Assembly (NCBI RefSeq): GCF_900115135.1
Contig: NZ_FOVK01000002.1
Location: 194,512 to 258,511 of the forward strand
Source: Proteiniclasticum ruminis
Lineage (GTDB): Bacteria > Bacillota > Clostridia > Clostridiales > Clostridiaceae
Length of the DNA: 64,000 nucleotides
Direction: 5' to 3'
Shown here: positions 55,164-63,949 of the stretch, piece by piece
Layout of the letters: each line of letters begins with the position of its first letter
Position numbering within the stretch: position 1 is the stretch's first letter
The notes under the pieces: generated by a model
Database searches by the model: none
Seen by the model: the letters and a program-made list of their open reading frames with translations, nothing else
What the model was told of the DNA's origin: nothing
Made by a program: the position numbers and the translations under genes

Positions 55164-56380
55164 GAAAAGAAGACAGACTGATGGATCTTCTGGGACAATT
55201 GGATGATTCGTTTCTGGTAGATCTTGATGATGAAGTTTCTACTGTATTGAAAGAAAAGAGGAAAAAAACTGTTGGAGAGGCGATTTGGTTTCAAGGAGCT
55301 TCACTTGCAGCGGCGGCTGTGCTGACGCTCATCATAGCAAGGACTTCCCTTTTGCCTGAAGTGAAAGTACCACCCTTTGATTCCACCCTTCCGATCCTCC
55401 ATATGGACTATGAGCGTTTATTTGCTGGAGGCTGGGGCTATGAAGGACTCATGGGAAAGAACATTGAGGAAATCCACTATGATGCGCCTTGGGAAAGTGG
55501 AGACTTTGATACCCTTCCAGTGTTTCAAAATGCCATGGGAAGTAAGAGTGAAGCCTATACCATGGAGGAGAAGCTGTTGAGGATGAAAAAGGCGCTGCTC
55601 TCCGCAGGGGAGAGAGTGGGGTTGGTGATACAAGAAGAGGAGATTCTTGTGGAATGGATCCAAGAGGATTATCCCATAGCCTCTTATGAATCAGAAGAAC
55701 ATACCATTAGTGTGGATCCGGATCTTAGTGCTACCATTCAGTTCAAAACGCCGGTGATGATTCCGAATGATCTGAGAAGCAAGGAGAAACCTGTAGAAGA
55801 GCAAGGTTCTCACACGGTGTACCCTACATTGAAAGAACATTTTAAGCTTTCCCAGTATTTTGTGGAGAATTTTGAAAATCTTCTTCAGATGAAAAGCCCT
55901 GTCACTTCGGTAGAGGGGGGAGACCGGAACATTTATGGCAAGAGACACCATCAAATCTTCTATTATGAAGATCATGAGAACCCACAAGGAAAATTTCTAA
56001 ATTATTCCTTTAGAAGAACCTATCTCTACGAATCCAATATGAGTGAGATGATTCTCATGAGGATTTTCAGCACTGATCTCACCAAGAAAGTGGGAGAGTA
56101 CCCCATCATATCTGAAAGAGAAGCTAGAGATCTCCTTGTTCAAGGAAAATATGTGACTTCTGTACCAGAAACTTTTCCCGGCCGAAAGTATATCAGGCGG
56201 GTGGAGCTTGTCTACCGCACGGGGTATGATGAGGAATTCTTCATGCCATATTACAGAATCCTGGTGGAAGTGCCTGCACTGAAATATGAAGGGATGAATA
56301 CCTATGGGGCCTACTACGTGCCTGCTGTTAGATCGGAGTACCTTTCAGGGCTCCCGACCTATGACGGTTCCTTCAACTGA
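55160..56380 (+). CDS. Membrane protein, probable anti-sigma factor
   Basis: 406 aa. A short cytosolic N-terminus (1-45; RKEDRLMDLLGQLDDSFLVD) may bind the sigma factor. One span (about 48-66) is followed by a large extracellular domain (about 70-406) with no family I recognise; it is rich in aromatic residues and charged turns. It lacks a zinc-type HxxxCxxC motif. The function is inferred from its coupling to the sigma gene. The outer domain may sense an envelope signal. Confidence 0.7.
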   Translation: MRKEDRLMDLLGQLDDSFLVDLDDEVSTVLKEKRKKTVGEAIWFQGASLAAAAVLTLIIARTSLLPEVKVPPFDSTLPILHMDYERLFAGGWGYEGLMGKNIEEIHYDAPWESGDFDTLPVFQNAMGSKSEAYTMEEKLLRMKKALLSAGERVGLVIQEEEILVEWIQEDYPIASYESEEHTISVDPDLSATIQFKTPVMIPNDLRSKEKPVEEQGSHTVYPTLKEHFKLSQYFVENFENLLQMKSPVTSVEGGDRNIYGKRHHQIFYYEDHENPQGKFLNYSFRRTYLYESNMSEMILMRIFSTDLTKKVGEYPIISEREARDLLVQGKYVTSVPETFPGRKYIRRVELVYRTGYDEEFFMPYYRILVEVPALKYEGMNTYGAYYVPAVRSEYLSGLPTYDGSFN

Positions 56381-56424
56381 GTGGAAAGATGCTTTAGATT
56401 CTATAATTTGACATATATATCTTT

Positions 56425-56461
56425 AAGAGCGGAGTAAGGTTTAAGACCATGCTCCGCTTTT
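56425..56461 (+). terminator. Terminator of sigma/anti-sigma operon
   Basis: AGCGGAG (56428-56434) pairs with CTCCGCT (56452-56458), short T4 tail. Confidence 0.65.
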
Positions 56462-56605
56462 GAAGAGCTTTCGTGGACAAATCTTTTCTCACTGGGTACA
56501 ATGGAAGAGTCCAGTTTCTTCTTTTCACCGATAAATAAAGCACATCCTAGTGGATAGAAAGGTGAGAAGTGAAGAAAAGTATGAGATGGGAAAGGTGGAA
56601 AATAG

Positions 56606-57265
56606 ATGATAGAAGCAGTGTTTTTTGATCTGGATGGCACAGTGGCCAATACCAATGAACTGATTTACCAGTCCTTCAAGAGGATGTTTACGGATAAGAT
56701 GAAGATGCAGGTGGAGGATGCGGAGATCTATAGCCTCTTTGGAGAGCCTCTCACCACAAGTCTTCTGAAATATCAGGAGGACATCACAGACATCATGGAC
56801 TACTATAGAGCCTATAATGCAGAGCATCACGATGCCATGATCACTTCTTTTGTAGGGGTGGAGGAAGCGCTGAAAGCGCTGAAAGAAAATGGATTGAAGC
56901 TCGGTATTGTCACCTCTAAAAGAGAGCGTATGGCAAGAAGAAGCCTCAGCTGTCTGGGACTTCTGGATTATTTTGATGTCATTGTCACACCAGAATATAC
57001 AGAAAAGCATAAGCCAGAGCCGGATCCCTTATGGAAAGCCTGTGAGCTTGCCGGGGGCATCGACCCGAAAAATACCCTCATGGTGGGGGATGCCACCTAT
57101 GACATTCTATGTGGAAACGCCGCAGGCGCCACCACCGTTGCAGTATCTTACAGCGTCATCGCACCAGAAGTGCTGAAAGGGGCAAATCCACATTATACCG
57201 TGGATGATCTGCGGGAGCTTCTTCAGATCATTGAAGAGAAAAACCGCGAAGTACGATCATTCTAA
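56606..57265 (+). CDS. HAD-family phosphatase (PpaX/Gph-like)
   Basis: 219 aa. The HAD motifs are in order: FFDLDGTVANT (nucleophile Asp9, second Asp11), LGIVTSKRE (motif II Thr/Ser), K in EKHKPEPDP and MVGDATYDILCGNAAG. The helical cap lies between residues 15 and 80. It resembles PpaX pyrophosphatase and phosphoglycolate phosphatase; the two cannot be separated here. The ATG has GGTGG upstream. Confidence 0.9.
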   Translation: MIEAVFFDLDGTVANTNELIYQSFKRMFTDKMKMQVEDAEIYSLFGEPLTTSLLKYQEDITDIMDYYRAYNAEHHDAMITSFVGVEEALKALKENGLKLGIVTSKRERMARRSLSCLGLLDYFDVIVTPEYTEKHKPEPDPLWKACELAGGIDPKNTLMVGDATYDILCGNAAGATTVAVSYSVIAPEVLKGANPHYTVDDLRELLQIIEEKNREVRSF

Positions 57266-57287
57266 AAGTGAAGAGAATATAGAACAT

Positions 57288-57329
57288 AAAAACACCTCGG
57301 GTCCCTTAGGGAAATCCGAGGTGTTTTTC
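57288..57329. terminator. Bidirectional terminator
   Basis: AAAAACACCTCGG (57288-57300) pairs with CCGAGGTGTTTTT (57316-57328), between convergent genes. Confidence 0.9.
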
Positions 57330-57345
57330 TATCTCAGGAGTGATG

Positions 57346-59160
57346 CTATTGGTCAAGAATATCCGGAACCACCACACTGCTCTCTGCATGAAGCCTGGTG
57401 AAGGCAGAAACGCCATAGGTGTAGTTCTCTGTGTCCAGATGATTGAGGCTGTAGGTTTTTGTTCCTGGTGACACCGGAATTTTTTTGAAAAGGTAGGCAG
57501 GGTTTTCTGTGTTCTGGTCTCCTTTTGGAAACTGGTAGACCATAAAGTATCGGGTCTTATCTTTTTCTTCAAAGCCCTCGTACCCGTCCTGGAAAGTGAG
57601 GACATCGTTTTTGAGCGTGACCTCTTTCGGCTCTTCCGGTATGGTTTCCGGGAGATTCCGGTTCACAGGCACCACAGCCATCTGGCTGAAGTGGGTTTTG
57701 ATGTGCTCATTGTTTTTCTTGAGGTTTTCCTGACCAGTTCCTGAGAACTCTCCACTGTTTTCCACAAGATACCCCAGTCTGAAGAAGACGCTTCCTCTTA
57801 CATTTTTTAGGGTGTTTGTGTAAGCCATCTGGTCTGTGAGGACGCTTCCCATGGCCCAGTTTGGATTTTCGATGTTCTCATAGAGCTTGTAGTTTGCATG
57901 TCCGATGTATAGATCCACCTTGGTGCCTTCCGCCACATCATTCCACCATCTGGCTAAAGTACCAAAGGGAGCAGCGCTCTCTTCGAAGGTCCAGTAGATC
58001 TGTGGCACGATATAGTCCACAAGATTTTCTTTAACGAGTTTTCTGGAGTCTAAAAAGACACTGTGATGATAGGTTTCTGAACTGTCTGTGGGGGTGTCTG
58101 ACCCCAGACCATCGGTCTCTTCACTGTGTCCCCAGATGCCGAAGGGACTGAGTCCCACTTTCACATAGGGCTTCTGGTCATGAACTCTGTGGCTTAGTTC
58201 CTTCATAAACTCATAGGTGTTATTTCTTCTCCACTCTTTGATGTCAGTGAAATCTCCTTTATGGGCTTCAAAGGTTTTTTCATCTTCTCCATCTTCGCCG
58301 AAGAAGTAGGGGACCATTGCCCCTTCCTCATTTTCTCTTGAGCTTCTGTAGGGATAAAAGTAATCATCCAGGTGCACCGCGTCGATGTCGTAGTTTCTCA
58401 CCACTTCCATGATGCTTTCTATGACGAAGGTTCTGACTTCCGGGTCTCCGGGATTGAGAAACAGTCTGTCATCAAAGCGCAGCACCTTTTCCGGGTGAAG
58501 TCTTGCATAGTTTGTCTCGGACAATGTTTCGAGGATCTCTTCCGTGGTCAGGTCCGGCATTTTATCCACCGTGACCCGGAAGGGGTTGAACCAGGCATGA
58601 AACTCCATGCCTCTTTCATGGGCAGCATCCACAGCATAGGCGAGGATGTCCGTGGGGAGACCTTTTGTGACATCTCCAGTGACGTAGATGGAAGGCGGAT
58701 TCAGTTCTGAACTGTATAAAGCATCTCCGGAAGGCCGCACCTGAAGGATCACGGCGTTCATCCGGTAGAGCTCATAGAGGTCCAGATTTCTTTCAAAGGC
58801 ACGTTTCAGCTCATCCAAGGTCATGCCCTGTTTTTTGGGGAAGTCCAAGTTCCTCACAGAAGCCATCCAGGCAGAGCGGAAAGCGTATTTTCCACTGTCT
58901 TCGTCTTTCACCACGGGCAGGAGGGTGTAAGGCTCCTCTTCCACTTCAGGTTCAGTGGGCGTTTCCACCTCTGTTTCTGGTGGTGGCAGAGGTGTGGTAT
59001 CTGGTTCGTCCGAAAAGATCTCGCTGCAGGCAAGAAGAAGTGCGGAAACCAGTAGAAGGCTCAGCAGTGTCAGGAGCGCTGTATTTCTTTTATTCTTTTT
59101 CGGAATGGACAGCTCTTCAGGGTACTGAAGGATCTTATCCTTTTCTTCCGTAGGATTCAT
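57346..59160 (-). CDS. GHL10-type (DUF187) putative glycoside hydrolase, membrane-anchored
   Basis: 604 aa. A cytosolic tail of about 28 residues, then one hydrophobic segment (LLTLLSLLLVSALLLACSEI) that could be a signal-anchor or a lipoprotein signal (LLAC). A Glu/Pro/Thr linker leads to the GHL10 domain (about 80-420), with FRSAWMASVRNLDFP, MNAVILQVRPSGDALY, GMEFHAWFNPFRV, DAVHLDDYFYPY and YIVPQIYW. The C-terminal 120 residues form a beta-rich module. It probably acts on cell-wall or exopolymer glycans. ATG 59160 follows GAGGTGA; an ATG at 59190 is upstream of it. Confidence 0.87.
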   Translation of the reverse strand: MNPTEEKDKILQYPEELSIPKKNKRNTALLTLLSLLLVSALLLACSEIFSDEPDTTPLPPPETEVETPTEPEVEEEPYTLLPVVKDEDSGKYAFRSAWMASVRNLDFPKKQGMTLDELKRAFERNLDLYELYRMNAVILQVRPSGDALYSSELNPPSIYVTGDVTKGLPTDILAYAVDAAHERGMEFHAWFNPFRVTVDKMPDLTTEEILETLSETNYARLHPEKVLRFDDRLFLNPGDPEVRTFVIESIMEVVRNYDIDAVHLDDYFYPYRSSRENEEGAMVPYFFGEDGEDEKTFEAHKGDFTDIKEWRRNNTYEFMKELSHRVHDQKPYVKVGLSPFGIWGHSEETDGLGSDTPTDSSETYHHSVFLDSRKLVKENLVDYIVPQIYWTFEESAAPFGTLARWWNDVAEGTKVDLYIGHANYKLYENIENPNWAMGSVLTDQMAYTNTLKNVRGSVFFRLGYLVENSGEFSGTGQENLKKNNEHIKTHFSQMAVVPVNRNLPETIPEEPKEVTLKNDVLTFQDGYEGFEEKDKTRYFMVYQFPKGDQNTENPAYLFKKIPVSPGTKTYSLNHLDTENYTYGVSAFTRLHAESSVVVPDILDQ

Positions 59161-59249
59161 GCGTTTCACCTCACAGGGGTCAAGTTTCATCTTGTTTCAT
59201 TACGCATACAGTATGGCATGAAATCAAAGGGAAAGAGTGACATTTTTGT

Positions 59250-59279
59250 GAAAAGAAAGGGACCGATTCCTTCGGTCCC
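59250..59279 (-). terminator. Terminator of D-Ala-D-Ala carboxypeptidase gene
   Basis: Minus-strand GGGACCGA/TCGGTCCC stem (59272-59279 with 59259-59266) followed by TTTCTTTT. Confidence 0.82.
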
Positions 59280-59287
59280 GGTATTTC

Positions 59288-60604
59288 TTATTCTAGAAAG
59301 CCTTTCTTGCTTCTTTCATCCACATAGCGTTTGTTCTTTCTGGCCGCTTCAATCCTTCGTCTTCTGGCAAGTTTTCTTCTTCGCCTCTTGATGGTGATCA
59401 CAAGGATGGTCAAAAGGAGAGCGATGCTCACAAGAACAATGAGGATGTAGCTGAGCAGGTGGGTTTTGAGGATTCTTTTATTCACATCCACCGTGGAAAG
59501 AAGGTTCACTTTCTTTTCCACAAGGCGCTCCTTGATGGAAGCTTCTCCCACAATGGAGTCCACTTTCACCTCTTTTGCTGTGACCTCCTTATAGGTAAGA
59601 ACCAGTTCGGACTCACTCAGGTTGACGCCGTTTCCATAGTAGGAGATGGTGTCTTCCGCTTTCACGGGCACTTCCATTTCCTTGGTGGGACCCAGAATGA
59701 AGTAGGGCTTGTAGGAGACCGTGATGACACCCACTTCTTCAGATTTGGAAAGCTTTATGATCTTGTCTTCTTCAAAGGCGCTGTTTACCACTTTCAGGAT
59801 GTCCTCGAAGACGAGAATGTTTACTCCGTCATTTTGAGAGTTGAGGATGATGCTTCCCAGGGTTCTTCCGTCTCTTTGGTAGACGCCGGCAAAGCATCTG
59901 CCTGCCTGCTCCGTGTATCCTGTCTTTCCCATGATGTTTCCATGAAGTCCAATGTGCTTGTTGGTGCTTTCAATGAGCCCCAAGGTCTGATCTTTGGTCT
60001 TCAAATCATAGGACTGTTTGCTGGCCACCTCTCGGATCCAGGGATCATTGTAGGCAGCTTCCAGAAGAAACATCAGGTCATAGGCAGTGGTGTAGTGATT
60101 GTCATCATGAAGACCGGAAGCGTTGACGAAGTTTGAGTTCGTCATGCCGATTTCTTTTGCCTTCTCATTCATGAGCTCTGCAAAAGCGGCTTCTGATTCT
60201 GCCACATTGAGTGCCACCACCACAGAGGCATCGTTGAAGGAGGATAGAAGCAGCGCATGCATCATATCATCTGCGGAAAACTCTGTGCCCACCGGGATGT
60301 TTTTTAAGTTCCAGTAGATGGCGTTGGGGACCACCAGTTTCCCTTCCTGGGGATAGGTGAGATACTCTGTTTTCTTCGCTGAGTATTCATCCGAAAAGAC
60401 GAGAGCCGTTAAAAGCTTCGTGATGGAAGCTGGATAGACCTTGCGGTCAATGTCTTTTGTATAAATGAGTTCCTTGGTGTCCAGATCAAAGGTGATGGAT
60501 GAGGAACCATTGATCTCCGGCATTTCTGCCCGGGCTGCCACTGCGGGAAACAGGAGAAGCAGCAGTAGAAGAAATGCTGGGATTTTTAAGAGAGTCTTTT
60601 TCAT
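59288..60604 (-). CDS. D-alanyl-D-alanine carboxypeptidase (peptidase S11, DacF-like)
   Basis: 438 aa. A signal peptide (about 1-26, ending AAARA) is followed by the penicillin-binding domain with S60-I-T-K63, the SxN triad SFN (LLSSFNDASVV) and KTG in GKTGYTEQAG. A linker domain and then a C-terminal span (about 385-408) follow, with a basic cytosolic tail (RRRRKLARRRR). It trims the terminal D-Ala of peptidoglycan stem peptides. The C-terminal span with basic tail differs from the amphipathic helix of PBP5. An AGG-type ribosome site precedes the ATG. Confidence 0.93.
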   Translation of the reverse strand: MKKTLLKIPAFLLLLLLLFPAVAARAEMPEINGSSSITFDLDTKELIYTKDIDRKVYPASITKLLTALVFSDEYSAKKTEYLTYPQEGKLVVPNAIYWNLKNIPVGTEFSADDMMHALLLSSFNDASVVVALNVAESEAAFAELMNEKAKEIGMTNSNFVNASGLHDDNHYTTAYDLMFLLEAAYNDPWIREVASKQSYDLKTKDQTLGLIESTNKHIGLHGNIMGKTGYTEQAGRCFAGVYQRDGRTLGSIILNSQNDGVNILVFEDILKVVNSAFEEDKIIKLSKSEEVGVITVSYKPYFILGPTKEMEVPVKAEDTISYYGNGVNLSESELVLTYKEVTAKEVKVDSIVGEASIKERLVEKKVNLLSTVDVNKRILKTHLLSYILIVLVSIALLLTILVITIKRRRRKLARRRRIEAARKNKRYVDERSKKGFLE

Positions 60605-60793
60605 TCAATCGCCTCCAGAAAGTAGTATCTTTTCTATGTGTTAATAAGTTATATCATTCATATGATTTCACAAGGCTTATCAAAGCCTGTAAACATTATA
60701 ACGCAAATTACACGGACTTTTCATCCTTTTCTGGTGAATAAATCTGTTATAATAAAATAGTAAGAGAAATTTAAGGTAGAGGTGAGTCATAGC

Positions 60794-61411
60794 TTGAAGT
60801 CTGTGGATATTTTCAGTACCAGAAAACCGAAAATCATTGGGAAAAGGCGGGAATACTCGGTGATGCTGCTGCTCACAGAGATGGAAGGAGAGCCCCATCT
60901 TATTCTAGAAAAGAGAGCCAGCACCCTGAAGAGCCAGCCCGGAGATATCTGCCTTCCAGGTGGAGGGATCGAGCCGTTAGAGTCGCCTCTGGAAGCAGCT
61001 GTCCGGGAAACCATGGAGGAGCTTTGCATCTCCAGGGAGGACATTGAGGTCATTGGACCCATGGATTACTTCTTAAGTCCCTATGGCCAGACCATGTATC
61101 CCTTTGTGGCGAAGACAAGCCGCACAGAGTTTCATCCCAGTGCAGATGAAGTGGAGCGTCTGATTTTTGTTCCTCTTTCATTTTTTGAGGAGCATGTGCC
61201 GCTGATCTATGAGATTGATCTCACGGCAAAGCTTGGAGAAGATTTTCCTTATCATCTTATTGAGAACGGAAAGGATTACCCTTTTCGGCGGGCCACCAAC
61301 AAGCAGTATTTCTATAAGTTTGGAGATACGGTCATCTGGGGCTTCACCGCTCAAATCGTCAAAAGTTTCATCGATATATTAAAGGAGGACGAATCACATG
61401 CTGAATTTTGA
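60794..61411 (+). CDS. Nudix hydrolase (CoA pyrophosphatase-like)
   Basis: 205 aa. The Nudix box GGGIEPLESPLEAAVRETME followed by ELCI is intact, and the preceding SQPGDICLPGGG matches the NudL/coenzyme A pyrophosphatase group. It probably hydrolyses CoA or related nucleoside diphosphates. TTG 60794 lies 8 bp after GAGGTGA; a GTG at 60782 sits inside that site and is less likely. It overlaps the alcohol dehydrogenase gene by 14 bp. Confidence 0.9.
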   Translation: MKSVDIFSTRKPKIIGKRREYSVMLLLTEMEGEPHLILEKRASTLKSQPGDICLPGGGIEPLESPLEAAVRETMEELCISREDIEVIGPMDYFLSPYGQTMYPFVAKTSRTEFHPSADEVERLIFVPLSFFEEHVPLIYEIDLTAKLGEDFPYHLIENGKDYPFRRATNKQYFYKFGDTVIWGFTAQIVKSFIDILKEDESHAEF

Positions 61412-62558
61412 TTTTCACAATCCCACAAGGCTGGTCTTTGGACAGGGGACCATCAAGAATCTGGGAAAATACATTGAGGAGTACGGAGACAAGAAGGTGC
61501 TGCTTCTTTATGGAAAAGGATCCATCTTTAAAAATGGCGTCTATGAGGAAGTCGTGAACTCACTGAAAGAGTATGGCATTGAATATGTGGAAATGGATGG
61601 GGTTAAGCCCAATCCTGTACTTTCCAAGGTCATTGAGACCGTGGATCTCATGAAGAGAGAAAAAGTGGATGCCATTGTGGCTGTGGGAGGCGGATCTGTT
61701 CTGGACACCTCCAAGATTTCTGCAGCGGCGTACTATTATGAGGGCAATCCCTGGGACTTTTATGAAGGCAAGGTTTATCCGGAGAAAGCACTGCCCATCT
61801 ACGGGGTGCTGACCATTTCGGCAACAGGTTCGGAGATGAACTCCGGTGGGGTCATCACCAATGAGGAAGAGAAGAAGAAGTGGGGATGGGGATCCAAATA
61901 CACCTATCCAAGACTTTCCATCGTGGATCCATCGGTACAGAAATCCCTTCCAAGAAATCAGACGGTAAACGGTGCAGTGGATACGCTGACCCATGTGTTT
62001 GAAGCTTACTTTGGCGGAACCAGCGGCACGCTGATGCAGGATGAGTTCTCGGAAGGCATCGTCCGCACCACCATGGCTTCTGTAAAAGTGCTACTGGAGA
62101 ATCCGGAAGATTATGAAGCAAGAGCAAACCTTGCCTGGGCAGCGACTTTAGCCCTGAACGGACTGAATGGTCTTGGCCGTAGAGGAGACTGGGCTTCCCA
62201 CAGCATTGAGCATTCTGTGTCTGCATACTATGACATTGCCCACGGGGAAGGTCTTTCCATTGTGATGCCTGCCTGGATGAAGTATGTCTATAAAAATGAT
62301 GTGGAGAAGTTTGCGCGATTTGGTGAAAAGATCTTCGGCATTGTGAAAGAAGACAAAGAAGAGCAGGCTCTGGCAGCCATTGAAGCTTACAAGGAGTTCT
62401 TGAGAAGCATTGGCGCACCGGTTTCATTAAGCGAAAGAAACATTGGAGAAGAGCATCTCAAGGAAATGGCAGAGAATGCTGTACTGAGAGGACCTCTGGG
62501 AAGCCTCAAGAAGCTTCAGGCGGAAGATGTCTTTGAAATCTATAAGCTTGCGCTTTAG
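61398..62558 (+). CDS. Iron-containing alcohol dehydrogenase (butanol dehydrogenase type)
   Basis: 386 aa. The N-terminal dinucleotide domain has FGQGTIKNLG and VAVGGGSVLDTSK. The metal-binding blocks are NGAVDTLTHVFE (Asp and His) and SHSIEHSVSAYYDIAHGEGL (two His). The sequence is closest in feel to NADH/NADPH-dependent BdhA/YugJ enzymes that reduce aldehydes, fitting fermentative metabolism. AAAGGAGG precedes the ATG inside the Nudix gene end. Confidence 0.94.
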   Translation: MLNFDFHNPTRLVFGQGTIKNLGKYIEEYGDKKVLLLYGKGSIFKNGVYEEVVNSLKEYGIEYVEMDGVKPNPVLSKVIETVDLMKREKVDAIVAVGGGSVLDTSKISAAAYYYEGNPWDFYEGKVYPEKALPIYGVLTISATGSEMNSGGVITNEEEKKKWGWGSKYTYPRLSIVDPSVQKSLPRNQTVNGAVDTLTHVFEAYFGGTSGTLMQDEFSEGIVRTTMASVKVLLENPEDYEARANLAWAATLALNGLNGLGRRGDWASHSIEHSVSAYYDIAHGEGLSIVMPAWMKYVYKNDVEKFARFGEKIFGIVKEDKEEQALAAIEAYKEFLRSIGAPVSLSERNIGEEHLKEMAENAVLRGPLGSLKKLQAEDVFEIYKLAL

Positions 62559-62601
62559 AACCTGCCAAAAGACATGCAGAACTGAATAGACCCTTTTTGG
62601 A

Positions 62602-62642
62602 AGAGAAGAGATTGGTTGTGAAACCTCTCTTCTCTATTTTTT
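62602..62642 (+). terminator. Terminator of Nudix-alcohol dehydrogenase operon
   Basis: AGAGAAGAG (62602-62610) pairs with CTCTTCTCT (62627-62635), with GGTT/AACC extension inside, then ATTTTTT. Confidence 0.88.
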
Positions 62643-62738
62643 ATGGCTAATATATCGGTAAACTGAAAGGAAATTTCCGCTATAATAAGGTTAGGTTGTA
62701 GAAAACATGAATGATTGAGGGAAAGGAGAAGAAGCACC

Positions 62739-62975
62739 ATGACAAAAAAGGAAGAAACGAGGGAGAAGGAAGATGAAAAAGATCAGAAGGAAAAGCACTC
62801 CCGCGTCGGCGCAGGCATCACCTATGGACTTCTAGGTGGCGCGGCCTTTGCTGCCGTCTTCAGCTCTTTCTTTGAAGGGTACATCCTGTGGTCCCTGGCA
62901 CCCCTTCTGGGGTTGACCCTGGGCATTCTCCTTGGTGCGGTACTGGATGCAAAAGAGCAAAGAGAAGACCGGTAA
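62739..62975 (+). CDS. Small two-span membrane protein (78 aa)
   Basis: Unknown function. A highly charged N-terminus (about 1-25, Lys/Glu) is followed by two Gly/Ala-rich spans (about 28-48 and 52-70; ITYGLLGGAAFAAVFSSFF and LAPLLGLTLGILLGAVL) and a short charged tail. Gly-zipper-like spacing is visible. AAAGGAG lies 9 bp before ATG 62739; the in-frame ATG at 62715 lacks a site. Confidence 0.78.
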   Translation: MTKKEETREKEDEKDQKEKHSRVGAGITYGLLGGAAFAAVFSSFFEGYILWSLAPLLGLTLGILLGAVLDAKEQREDR

Positions 62976-63118
62976 AAAGAATCTTTCTGTGCCTTTTCAA
63001 CAGGTTCACAGCTTTTGAAGAATTTCAAGACTTTTGAAGATTGATATTTTTTGGTAAGATGAGAAAGCTTTAATTTTTAGGATCCGAAGTTTTCATGTCG
63101 GATTGAAAGGACTGTTTC

Positions 63119-63772
63119 ATGTACAAGGAGTTTTTTAATATGATAAAAAAGAATAACCCCAATGAGCTCATCATTGTGGATGGCGTAGTGGGCTCCGGCA
63201 AGACCACTTTTATGAATCTTCTGAAGGAAGAGCTTTCCCTGCCGGGCTTTGAAGAGCCCGTGACAGATAATCCTCTTTTAGAGAAGTTCTACCATGACAG
63301 AAAAAGATATTCCTTCCCGCTGCAGGTGTTCTTCCTCAACAGGCGTTTCCGGATGCTGAAGGATGCAGGGGCAAATCTCACCGCATCTGTCATGGACAGA
63401 AGCATCTATGGGGATGTGATCTTTGCGAAGCTTCTCCATGAGGGTGGCGATATGGAAAAGGATGAGTTTGATCTATATCAGGAGCTTCTCGTCAACATGC
63501 TGGACCACATTGAGTCCCCGAAGCTTATGATCTATCTGAAGTGCGATGTGGACACCGCCATCAGCCGTATAGAAAAGCGCGGCAGAGACTACGAGCAGAT
63601 TGTGGAAAGAGACTACTGGGAACGGCTGAACCGGGAGTATGAAGCCTACTTCAAAGAATATAGCCTCTCCAAGCTTCTGGTCATTGATGTGAAGAACTAT
63701 GATCTTCTGGAAAACGAGAAGGACAGAAAAGAAGTCATGGATCTGGTGAAAAAGGCCATCACAGAATCATAA
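63119..63772 (+). CDS. Deoxynucleoside kinase
   Basis: 217 aa. The P-loop is GVVGSGKTT (about 22-30). The base-binding region is EPVTDNPLLEKFYHDRKRYS, the DRS motif is VMDRSIYGDVIF and the lid arginines are RIEKRGRDYEQ then ERDYWERL. It phosphorylates deoxyadenosine, deoxyguanosine or deoxycytidine for dNTP salvage; exact base preference cannot be told. AAAGGA precedes the ATG. Confidence 0.92.
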   Translation: MYKEFFNMIKKNNPNELIIVDGVVGSGKTTFMNLLKEELSLPGFEEPVTDNPLLEKFYHDRKRYSFPLQVFFLNRRFRMLKDAGANLTASVMDRSIYGDVIFAKLLHEGGDMEKDEFDLYQELLVNMLDHIESPKLMIYLKCDVDTAISRIEKRGRDYEQIVERDYWERLNREYEAYFKEYSLSKLLVIDVKNYDLLENEKDRKEVMDLVKKAITES

Positions 63773-63778
63773 TATACG

Positions 63779-63823
63779 AAGCTCATTTTAGGAACGCTAT
63801 GCGCTCTTTAAATGAGCTTTTTC
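63779..63823 (+). terminator. Terminator of deoxynucleoside kinase gene
   Basis: AAGCTCATTT pairs with AAATGAGCTT around a loop that itself contains GCGC, then T5. Confidence 0.85.
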
Positions 63824-63949
63824 TTTTTCCTTCTTCTGGAATACAATGCATAAACGGACAGTGTGCACCCATGGAGAAAAACTGTTTTTCCCTTGTGGTA
63901 AAAGTCTTTTCGTTGGATACAATATGAAATGTGAAAGATTAAACCATCT

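Noticed and set aside
60673-60688. AGGCTT-ATCA-AAGCCT repeat between the carboxypeptidase and Nudix genes
   Set aside because: Only 6-bp arms and no clear relation to a promoter box, so it may be chance.
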